From Shinisaurus crocodilurus (lineage: Eukaryota > Chordata > Lepidosauria > Squamata > Shinisauridae): a stretch of DNA of 64,000 bases. A program made the translations under genes and the position numbers. The DNA is taken from contig CM037877.1 of NCBI GenBank assembly GCA_021292165.1, positions 205,076,715-205,140,714 on the forward strand. The letters run 5' to 3'. Below the pieces are notes generated by a model. That model had not been told where the DNA came from and searched no databases. It saw nothing but the letters and a program-made list of their open reading frames with translations. Numbering within the stretch: position 1 is the stretch's first letter; each line of letters starts with the position of its first letter. Shown piece by piece: positions 35,401 to 47,400 of this stretch.

Positions 35401-38400
35401 TTCGTTTGGAGTTTCAGTGCATGCTCTTAATGTTGCATTACCTCATCTAGGTTCACCTTTGCTGTAAATCTGTTTTTCCTTAGCAGCTCCTTGGCTTGGA
35501 CTGCTACTTTGTCATCATTGAATAGTAATGTTTCCCCCAATTTTTCAAATGTTTGTGCATACATGTTGCTGTTTGCATTAATTTCCTTTTTGTTTCCTCC
35601 ATGCTTTTAAAAGAAAATGCACACCCGGATGTCAATTCAACTGCTTTCTATCTAAACCATTTTTGTCCTACTTTTATGTGGCTACCAGCATTGTTTATGT
35701 AGTTGCTAGAGCACACAGGGTTAAACCTCAGAGTTGTGTGGTTTTCAAGATTCTCACAAAACACAGATTTTCTTCTAAAACTGTATAACCTTAGAAGTTC
35801 TAGAATAGTAGCATTTTTGGAGTATTTCTGATGGAAGCAGGTTCATGCTTAAACACACATCCAAACAAGCCACTACTTACATGTATAGGGCAGTATGTTA
35901 TACCGCCGTTGTGCCTCTGAAACAGACCACTAGTGCAAGAGGAAGTAGCGGTTCCTGAAATAAGCACAGAAACTAGTGGAAACACTCATTTCCAGAATGG
36001 GGCAGTGGAGCTCCCTTCTCTGAGTTCCGTTGACCTGTCCCGTTCCGGAAATGAGCATGGCTGCTCATTTCCAGTTGTTTCAGAAACTGCTAGTTCCTGT
36101 TACACTACTGGTACATTCTGCCAGCACAGGGGCAGTATGGGATACTGCCCAGTGTTTAAGTATTTAAGTGCTTCAACACTTTCAGTAGGATTTGTTCATT
36201 CATCAAAATGCCAGCTAGTATCTGAAGAGCTGCTTAGGATCATGCCAAACAGCTTGACCTAACCTAGTAGAATTTTTGACATTGACTCTGTCTTCCTCAT
36301 ATGATATCACAAACTGCATTTGAAATTTCCCTCAGTTTCAAAAAAAGCAATTTGTAGCAAAGGGTGCTGCTGCTGCTTGAGAGAAGTCTAAAGTCTCCTT
36401 GAGCTTATAGAACTAGTTTCACTGTTTTTTTGATCCCAGCAGCCTTTAAAGGAAGAAAAGGAAGAAATAGTGCAAGGTTAATTAACAATGGGCAAGTTCC
36501 GTAATCTTTATTATAAACAAAAGCAGAAGCAAGGGAGCCCACAGCCCTTGCATTGTGTATTGAAATACTATTCGTTATTGCAGTCATTGGATGAGCACAC
36601 AAACCTAAGTTGGCACACTTTGATTGTAACATTTTACAGAGTTGATACTAATGCTAGGTGAGTTTACAATTGGGGAACAATTAACATCAGAACTATGGAA
36701 GCATTAGTATTGCTCTAAAATGAAATATTAAGTTGTTGAGCTGTACTTAACTTGGCACTGTTGAATTCAAACTTGCCAGGTGCCTGATTATATCATCTTA
36801 CCCTAATCATCATGCACACTTATAGACATATAAACTTATATGCTTATAAGTGTGCATGATGATTAGGATATGATGATATAATCACTCACTACACTTAACT
36901 TTGATGCTTTCTAGCATGTGGTAGTGTATAAACAGTAGGAAGGAATTTGATCAAACCATTTTATTTCACTTGTATTTAAACCAAGTATTTTGTTTGTTAC
37001 AACTGTGATGTCATTATCTGAAAGCGGATGAAACATTCACACACAGTCTGAGTCCTGATGGTTTTTGTACTTGTGTAATCTCAGAATAACGACAATGAGA
37101 CGGCACTGCACTGTGCAGCTCAGTATGGCCATACAGAAGTGGTGAAGGTTCTTCTGGAGGAGTTGACTGACCCCACTATGCGCAATAACAAGTTTGAGAC
37201 CCCCCTTGATTTGGCTGCACTCTACGGGAGATTGGAGGTTGTGAAGATGTTGCTCAATGCTCATCCAAATCTATTAAGCTGCAATACTAAGAAACACACA
37301 CCCTTACATCTAGCAGCTAGGAATGGCCATAAAGCTGTAGTTCATGTTCTCCTGGATGCTGGCATGGATAACAATTACCAGGTTATTTATTTATTACATT
37401 TTCTGATCTGCCCCGTAACCAATGTTCTCTGTTCTGTTCCAGTTTGGGGGTGAATTTAATGTTGAATAAATGTTTTAGGCATCAGATATTGTCATTAGGT
37501 CCTTTGGAACAGATGCTAAGCCTGATGAAATTCAATAGAACTCTCCTTTGAGTGTGTCTCAAGGATAGCAGGGTCTGACTTGTCAGCTGAGCCCCAGATT
37601 GTTCTAAAGATTGTCAGCTTGGGGATTTGTGATGCTTAAACCCACCATGCAATTGGGTAGCTACATTCAGTGTTGGTTCCGGGTTTGGGGGGTGGGGGCT
37701 TGGGCAAAATGCTCTGTCAGCCCCCACCCTGAGTGCACCTACTATCACCTCGCCACTATTGCCACTGCCCATTTGCTTGCCTTTCCCTCTGGTCCCAATC
37801 TACAAAGTGTTACTGCTCCTTTTTGTTCCTTTCACTGTTTGCTTGGAGAGGACAGGTGAAGAGGCAGCAGCAGCAGCAGGGTGGAGCTGCAGGACCAGGA
37901 GGCTCCAGGGATTGGCAGTGGGCCCCCTAGTTGAGGCATGGGTCTCTGTAGGTGTACACCGATGACACTGACCCTGATACCATTATCGTAGCTCACATGA
38001 ACAATACGTCCTCATTTCACTTGCATGCAACGTTCTCCATCTTTTCACAAATCCGAATTTGTATCTTTCAATAAACATTGAATAGGCTGGCAGTTGTATG
38101 AGCTCTCTCACAAACATGCTCCTATAACGAATATACAAAGGTGATTATATTTACAACTAAATATTTCAATCCTTTCCGTGTTAGTCCTTTCATCAGAGAC
38201 AACTCAATAGTGATCAGCTTAGAGGTGAAGTTCTTTCCCAGTTAATGTAGTTCAGAGTGATCGCTAGAAGCTGCCTTAAGCACTAGATTTGTAGTCCTTG
38301 CCTTGTGTATGTGCAAGTATTGCCTTCAATGTTCTCTGAATGCATTCTCAATTTGGCCTTCTGCTGTGTTTGATTTACAGACAGAAAAAGGCAGTGCTTT

Positions 38401-41400
38401 GCACGAAGCTGCTTTGTTTGGCAAAACAGATGTGGTACAGATACTGCTAGCTGCAGGTGAGGATATTTCTGAACATATTAGGCACTTTTTTTTCTTTTGT
38501 TACAAACATCCAGCTTACCTAAGCATTGTTCCTCAGAATGACCAACATAAACACTACTTGGATAGCTGGTGTTAGGCTCCCGTCTCTGGAGTAAATAATT
38601 TCTTGAGTCCTCCCCTGCCGCCATCTTCCTTCCTTCCTTCCTTTTTTACATCTACTCTGTGCCAAAGCTTGGTGAGGTTTTCAGTATAAAAATGTAACAA
38701 TGTTAATAAAAGATAAATAGCACGTACTAGAACCTCATGTTTAATTGATCCTAGACACTATAAATCAGTCCAAACAGAAAGGACTTGCTTTGCTTCCAAA
38801 AGAGGTTTGGCCTTGAGGAGGGGTGTTTTATCATTTTGGGCTGGCCACCAAGAACACTGTTTTCCATACCCTTGTCTGAGCAAGGCACATGAATGGCATA
38901 ATTAGGATGATGTTTTTAGCAGATCCATATATCCTGTGATCAGTGATCTGAGTTTTCTGGAAAATTTTGAATTGGAAAATTTTCCAATGCAAATTAGGTT
39001 AGTTTGCATAGGAAAAAATTCAATTTGCTTCAGAAAATCTTCTTATGCCCTAGAGCAGGGGTGGGCAACTTGTGGCCCTCCAGAAGTTTATCCTACAGCT
39101 CCCATCATCCCTCACTGTTGGCTATGCTGGCTAGAGTTTATGGGAGCCATAGGCCAAAACATCTGGAGGGCCTCAAGTTACCCACTCCTGCCCTAGAGAG
39201 ATCTAATTTAGCATGTTTATTTTACTTGTATTTAGTAAACAAAGCTAAAAAAAAGTACCCCATGTTAAATTTTGCCCCTGAAATATTTGAGGGGGGAAAT
39301 TAAAGCACACCTAATGTGATTTAAATGTTATGTAGAAATATTTTTTAGAATACATGTAAAAATTTAAAAGCAATAGCTTGTACTTCCTTACATTGTTTAA
39401 ATTTAAGAGAGAGAAAACAAAGGTACTGAAAACTGTTGACGCACTAATAAATTTTAGCAACCCAAAGAACTGTGCATGATATGCTGACAACCACTCATCT
39501 ATTTCAGCATTCAGCTCTCTTCCACTGAGGTTTTTGAGGAACCTTCAGTTTCGCTGTCATTGGTTTTATTTCACACTGAGTTATATATGTATTTGATTGA
39601 CATAAATGTATTCTCTCACATACTTGTTAGGGATAATCACATGAAAAACATTAATAACAACTTTGAAGCTACCAAGCTTGCCCAATATTTTATTTGCAAT
39701 TGGCATCCATTCATTTTTACTAATGAACTTTCTGTAGAATGGCAAATTCGTATAGAGATACATTTATAACCCTTTCTGTGTGTGCCTAAGGCATTGATGT
39801 GAATATAAAGGACAACAGAGGCCTGACTGCTTTGGAGATTGTGAGGGAACTTCCATCTCAGAAAAGCCAACAAATAGCAGCTTTCATTGAAGGTAAATAA
39901 TGTGGAAAGTAAAGGGACGGTGACCTAAAGGGATGGGTTCCTTTCAGGAAAAAGGCGGGGTATAAATATAATAAATAAATAAATAAATGTCTGAAGTTGA
40001 GCAGTAAGAAGCCATGTAATGTTGGGTGGAAACCAAGTTATTACACACATACAAAGGTTTGGTGACTTGGTTTCATTAGTCAATTTCAAAAGGTGTTGGG
40101 TTGCTTAATGAGCTATAGTGTGGGTGTAAAAAGGAGTAGACTGATAATAAAGGTGTGTGTTATATGTATTTTACAAATATGGAGCATTGATGTAAAAGCC
40201 TCCTAGTTTGTACCCTGCTTGAGTATTTATCTCTTCAATTTTTCCTTATTTCGTTGAGTGTGAGTATAATGTGGCTTGTTTGTTTAAGGAATTAATAAGC
40301 TGCTTTTTGGAGCCGTGACCTCCCAAAGTGACATACATTACAAGAATAGTAAGATACAGGACAGCACTATGTACATAGTGCCAGAGCAAGAAAGCTGATA
40401 TAGACAATTGTATGGTCCCTTTAAGGTCCACTGACCAATCCAATACAGAGTGCATAGATGGTAATTCATCCTGAGCAGACTTACACAGCACATTCTCGGT
40501 CTCCTTCTCCACCTCCTCATGTTTAAGAAATTGGGTAATTTTAATTTGTCTCTTCCGTGGTTCAGGAGGGCCATTCTGCGGCCTGGGAACAATCCCTAGC
40601 TCTTTATAAGTTCTTCTGGTAAACACCATTCTCCCAACAGTTGAGTCAGCTCTTCACTTTAATTCTACTCCCGCTGCATGACTGCTTGATTTTAAACAAA
40701 TGATAAGCTCTCTCGTAACAATTATCTTCTCAATGTAGACATAGCAGGTCAGTTATCTGTAGACACACGCAGACCTGGCAATAGGCCCACACAGCACTAT
40801 GTACATAGGACAGCACTATGTACATAGTGCCAGAGCAAGAAAGCTGATATAGACAATTGTTCTTTAGCATACTTTAATATAGCATATAGTTTAGCATCTT
40901 TAGGCTTCTTTTGTTGTTCTTTAGCTTGTGAGCCATTTGCAGGTTAGTCAAAAGCAACCTTAAAAATGGTTTTCAAGGCTTGTTTAAATGATTGAATAAT
41001 GGAGGAGAGGCACAACTCCATTAGGATTGCATTCCAAAACTGAGGAGCCACCACAAAGAAGGGCCTGTCCCATTGACTGTTGCAATACTATTGAGGGAGT
41101 GGCCATCATTAGCTAATGTCATCAGTGGGGGGGGGGGGAGAAAGATCTTCTAAGCTTTTACATTTGGACATTGCCTAGGCTTAGTGCTATTTATACTGTA
41201 TGACTTGTGGCATCCAAATCTAATGAGCAAATATAATGGGTTCCATCTAATATCACCTCAGCAGAAGGGTGTTTGTGGAAGTGGATTTCCCCCCTTCCCC
41301 TGGCAGCCCCCACAGTCCCTCAAGAAGACTACATAGAGGGCCAGGGAACCCTCCTGAATGGGGTGAGCTGTGGCACCATGGGCTGAGGGGGAAGTGGGCG

Positions 41401-44400
41401 GATCACTGAAGTTCAGGTTGAGGTTACAACCCATAATTTTTCAGATCTGAATAACTGAAAACTAGGCTGTTTTATTCATTGGAAGAACTCTACCACTGTG
41501 CTTCTTCACTTTCTTTGTTTCTGCTACTGGCGTGTCCCTTTTATTTGTTCAGATTGCACAACAGGGAAGAAGACAGCAAAAGCAGAAGAGAAGACACCAC
41601 CACCAGCACCAGCTACTTCTGCTGAAGCCTCAGTTTGGGTAAACCAAGGTAAGAAATTTGGTGGAAAGAAAAACCTTAGTTTAGTCAAGTTCTAAAATAA
41701 TACATGCCCTTGCAGGGTATATAATAGGCAGGTCTCAGTCATAATAGATACAGAAGTAATCTTATTGATAGTTTGTAGACACACATCATTTCCCAAAATC
41801 TTGGTTTAGGTAATATAACTTTAATGTTTGCATATATTTTGGGCCAGTATCCATAAATCCAAGGAGGATAGATTGTGCATCACTTTTGCACCTACCAACA
41901 ATATTGCTTTATTGGTAATTGATATGAAGAAAAATAACAAAGTAAATGGATGTCCAGCCTCTTATGCCATAATAAGTGTCATGTATCAAGGGGGAAGAAG
42001 GTGGTGGTCAAGTTGAGTTTGTGAGGATGGGTATTTGGCTGAATGTGATATTGCACTCATGTTTACATGTCCAGCACAATCATTTAGTACATTTTTACTC
42101 AATATCCATAGATAATTTTGTTGCTTCCCTCTTTTTTCCACTTTCAAGTGACCCTTCATTGGATCTTATGTTCTGCTTAATCTCTCTCTCTCTCTCTCTC
42201 TCCTGCTTGTTTTCTGGAACTTCATGATTCCTATGTTCTCAGGCATCCTTCAATTGCATGTTAGCATGTTAGCATTTGAGAATCTCTGAACAAAATGGCC
42301 ACACTAAGGATAATCCTGATACACAATTATTTAAGTTATTTAGAAGATTTCAATACTGCCCATCATTGGAAAGATCCTTGGATGGTTTAGAACAGATTTA
42401 AACAAAAAATACAATTAAAAATAGCAAAAAAATAAAGTGGAAAATGTAATAATTAAAAACAGCAGAATGGCCATCATCCACCTCACTTCTAATTGTGGGG
42501 GCACTCGAAAGAGCACTGGCAGATTACTTTAATATTGGAGCAGGTGTTGCTTTAGATACCTGGGTCCCAAGCCATATAGGTCCTTATAAGTAAGCACCAG
42601 CACCTTGAATTAGGCTTGGAAACAGACTGGCAGCCAGTGAAGTTATTTCAAGACTGATGAGATATATTCCCAATCGGAGGTTCCAGTTAGAATTCTTGGG
42701 GATACTTTCTGTACAAGCTTCAGTTTCCAGACTGCCTTCAAAGATGGGCACATGTACAATGTACAACACATTGCAGTAGTCAGACTGGGAGTTTACCAGA
42801 GCTTGAATTACTATGGCTAAACTCCCTGCTATGAAGAGGCTACAGCTAGTGACACAAAGCACTCTGTGCCATGTCACCTAATGGTCCTTCAGGGGAAGTG
42901 CTATCCTATCCAGAATTGGTTGAACACCATATCCCTGAACTAGAGACTATCCAACCACAAAACCTCCATCTTGTTGAGATTGATCTTCTATTTATTGGCT
43001 GTCATGCAGTCCATTATGAAGTCAGGCACTGGTTAGGTGCTTCATCTGACTCAGTTGATAAGGGAAGATAGAATTTCCCAGCATACCACTGGGAGCTCAG
43101 CCGAAATCCCTGGATGATCTCTCTCAACAGTTTCAGATAGATGTTAAAAAAATAATGAGGGCAAGATGGAATCCTATGGGACTCCATACCAAAGATGTCA
43201 TGGGGTCTAGCAGTGGTTTCCCAGCAGTACCTTCTGGAAATAACCCTGCTGGTAGCAGCAGAATAAACATATCACCATTAACTGAACTCTAAATCCAGAA
43301 GGATAGATTCAGTGGTGTACAAAAAAAGGTCAAGAAATCTAGGAGAATCTACAGGTTCACACAGCAAATAGATTGCTGAAGGGTAGGTTTGTGAAATGGA
43401 AATATGTTTTACTTACTTTCTTGAACTATCTGTCAAAGACATTCCATAATCTAATAAATGGATGTACGGTATACATTTAAAAATGTATTATACTTGTAGT
43501 TTGCTTTTGGATATTTAAAAAAAGGAGTTTACAAGGTTTAACAAATAAGTGAAATACAGTTATGAAAATGTTTTGAGGTGTGGTATCTGACATACCTTTT
43601 AGAGTTGTGGTCTTTGTCACTGTACTTAAGTTATGGTAGGGTGAAGTTTTTAAGGTTTGTAACATATTTTATGGGGAATGTCAAGTGCTTATCCTAAGCA
43701 TTCAAGAGAGGAGTGGTGAAACTTTTCACATCACACATGTGATGCGGAGGCAATCCTGCAGGCTTTCCTGGAAATCGCATGATCCATCTCTTGCATTAAG
43801 GGAAGAAAAAGAGGCTCTCACCACTGTTTGGAAGAGCAGAGTTTGAAAACAGGATGGTTTCAACTAATGATGATTTATAAATGTTTGTTTTCTCTAGGGA
43901 ATGTGGAGAGAGCAGTGACAGAACTGATCATAGATTTTGATGGGAAGCCTGAGGAGTGTCCATATGAAGTCTTGTACAATGCAACATCCTGCCACTCTTT
44001 AGACAGCCTGGCCAGTGGAAGATCTTCAGACAGAGACTCAGTGAATAGGGAAGCGGAGATGACCAGTGTTAAAGTGACTGGAGTGAGGCCCGTATGTAGC
44101 CTGATGTGTGTTGTCTTTACCTTTTTGTGGAAAGTAGTCTGGGATATATCACCAGGCCTGTGCATTCGCCACACTTGCAGTAAGTTGGTAGCCTAGTCGT
44201 ACAGTTTGGAAATAATATTAAATAATTGCAAAAGGCTTTAGTTACTGAGCAATTGGAAGCCACTCCCTGCTGCATGTGCTGTGTGTGATGTTCTCCCAGA
44301 GCTCTTAAACATTATAACTTCATGATGTGTTGGATATCTGAATTTTGGTGAAATTCTACACCTATATATTTAGCTGTAGAATGTGTTCATCATAATGAAT

Positions 44401-47400
44401 AACTTCATGTTGTTACTGCTAGCTCAGTTTATTCACTTGGTTACAAGGAAAAAAAGCTTGTCTTGAGCATGACCTTCATTTATATTTATATTTTCTCATC
44501 TAGCTTTCTTCCATCAAAAAACAAATTCCTGTATTGCAATCATCTTGAATGCCAAGCTTGTCTGCCACAGTGTTAGTTTGTGATTTTAATTTGGAAGCAA
44601 ATAATGGAATTTGTAGATGCAGTCCAGCAGGGGGAGCTTGGAGGTTTTACAGGATAATTACATAGCCTCAAGAATATTCCCTGAAAGCAATAAGTATTGC
44701 AGAAGTATCTGCTTTTGCTGGGTCTAGTAATTCATGGCCTGTATGAACTGTGGTACAGATAAAATTGCACTTTGAAAGCATGCTACCTTGGCTTCAACAC
44801 TTCTGGCTGAATAGAAAACTTTAAAAATGTACCATACATGGGCAACATTGAAGCAGAGGAAAAAAGGCCAAACCAAAGTTAACTATCCAGAGTGGTGCTG
44901 CACTCTAGTGCAGTATGGAATTAAGAACTGTGACATTTCAGCTATTAAAGCAAGGATTTGATGGTTACCGTTAACCATACAAAACAGTTCAAAATCCCAC
45001 AATGAGCTAAACCTGGAAGTGGACACACACACACACCCCATGGATAGACTGTCTTTGTTTCAGACAGACTCGGCTTATAGCTGGGGTGAAAGTGAGATGG
45101 AGGCAAAGTAAGTTGTAGGTGAAGATGGGCCTATAACAGGGAACACTGCAGCTAGCCTGATCTGGAAACCTTTTACACAGGCCAGGGAAGAACCATATCT
45201 CTTGCTGTTGTGTATTGAGAGGCTTCCTACTAGTTGGCTTATTTCCCTTCGTACAGTAGTTATGCCTAAAATCGTGCACTTTGGTTAGAAATATGAAACT
45301 TGGCATGCGTATACATGGTCTGTAGTAAGCTAACTTTTAAAAAACATTAAAATGCCATTAGAAAATACTGAAGGGAGGGAAGATGCCAGTTCTTCCAGAA
45401 CTTACCCTCTGTTTGCTTTTCTGCAGCAAATCCATTTGCTGTTCCTTCGAAAAGATTTGAAAGTTTGAAATGAATTTGATACAAGGCACTGACATTGGTA
45501 TTCTGTATTGTAGAGAGAGCGTCCACCTCCTCCTGCCAAGCCTCCCCCTGATGAAGAGGAGGAACATGTAGAGAAGAAGCAGAATGCATCTTCTAAGGTA
45601 AGTATATTGTTCCCTCTTGGGGGTTGTGTTATGGTGGAGGGAGTGTTCTAAAATATTTCAATATCTTTAGAAGAAGCAAATCCCTTCTTTACACTTGTAT
45701 GTTTATTATGAAAATTAAGCTCTTTCAATTATGTCATCAGCTAACAACTCTAATCTCACTATTATTCAGGGCATCTATGCATTTTATTTTACATTTAGCT
45801 CTCTTTTAGAGTGGGTGCTTGCAAGTCATATGCACACTTGGGAGTACAGTGCTGTTTAGAGAATTTCTTGGTCCCTTGTTTGGCAGAACACTTCCATTTT
45901 GAAGAACAAGTTATGCACTATGCACTAAAAACTAAAGCTCAGTTCAGACATAATGGGAAAACATGGTTTTCCACTATGAGAATGAGCCCTCCATGCTCTC
46001 CCCCTCCTCTGCTTTCATACCCATGAGGAGGAGATTGAAAACTTTTGCTTTTAGCTAATCACAGTTCCTTGTGACATCTGAACTAGGAATCTGTGGTTTG
46101 TTTAGACTAGTCTTCCCCAGCCTGGCACCAGGTTGGGGAAAGGTGGTTTACACTATGGTTAGCAATAATAAACCAGGATCAAACCATGGTTTCAGATCCT
46201 GGTTTATTCTCAAAACATAATTTAAATTACCCACAGTTCCCTGAATTGGGACTTAACAGGGAGCTGTGGCTAATTTAAAATTTAAAAATGGCTCCCCCTT
46301 GTGAGTATGGAAGGAGAGAGGGGAGAGCCTGAAGCTCACCCAGGTTCATTCTCATAACAGGAAATCTTGATTTCCAATTAAAACAGAACCAAGTCATTGT
46401 TTGTGATCATGCCATGAAATATAGTGGGTTGGATCCAGTTTTACTGGTACTAAAGGATTCTGGAAGTACCACAAAGTGTGCTTCCAATTGGAGTGATATG
46501 TTTGAAAGTTATGAGGGAAAGAAGGATGGAATGGATATTTGGTGTGGGGCTTTTGATGGGGGAGAGAAACAGCAGTGAGGGACTTGCAGGGTCTGTAGTG
46601 ATAGGATAAGTGATAATAGTGGGGCTTTAGGGGAGGGAGGGCCTTGTCTGTTGGGGAAGGAGGCACTGTAGCAGTTCTGACTAATATATCTGAGATATTA
46701 ATATCTTACGTTCCATGCTCAACATGAGGAAGTACCCTACAGCACTGCTAATTGATAATAAATTAGTACATAATTGCATTCACTATGTGAACTCATGTCT
46801 TTGTGTCTGATCAGGGCTTGGTCACTAAGAGGAAGAGTAGGGGAAGCACAGCTGATGAAGAAGAGGAGCATCCTTATGAGCTGCTGCTAACAGCAGAAAC
46901 GAAGAAACATGTTGCAGTGGACAAAAAAACAAAAGGTAAGAAAAGTTATCACAAGCATATGTAACCAGCCAGCATGTATTGGGCAGAAGGTGAGAAATCG
47001 AAACAATTCTAGCTTTTTAAAGAAAGTTGGGTGGGCTGACTTATTTTGTGGTGGCTGTTTGATAAGCTGCCTTCTTCAGATTTTGGTTAAAATATACCTG
47101 CCTTGATATCTCGCTGGTGATACAGTGAGTCTTGATTCTTCTGGTAAATATGAGGGCTACTAGTGTGTCTTAATTTTTTCATTTTTATAAATGTTTTACT
47201 TAAGAAAAATAAAACTAGGTGAAAATCTCTAATCCTGCCACCAAGGGTCTTACAAATCATCATTATGCAAGTACTAATGAAATAGATCCTCAGGTTTGAT
47301 CAAAGTACCTGCCATTTCATTATCTGGTATTGCCTCCTGAATCAACATAACATGCTCTTCTATATTAAAGCCAGCTGGAAAAGTAAACAAACCAAGGAGA

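Larger units (their letters stand above)
30522..37084 (+). other. ANKS1A intron (6.5 kb)
   Basis: Holds a CR1 3' end, several palindromic MITEs and a strong short hairpin, listed separately. An AC run lies near 31375-31391. 30522-32910 otherwise shows nothing recognised. Confidence 0.8.
39893..41552 (+). other. ANKS1A intron
   Basis: Contains a SINE tail, a 53-bp direct duplication around an unrecognised minus-strand ORF, and a G homopolymer near 41128-41138. Confidence 0.8.
41649..43897 (+). other. ANKS1A intron
   Basis: Contains a TC run and an antisense L2 LINE. Other parts are unique. Confidence 0.8.

Noticed and set aside
46394..46666. 90-codon His/Pro-rich minus-strand ORF
   Set aside because: Low-complexity antisense of a G-rich intronic stretch; no domain.
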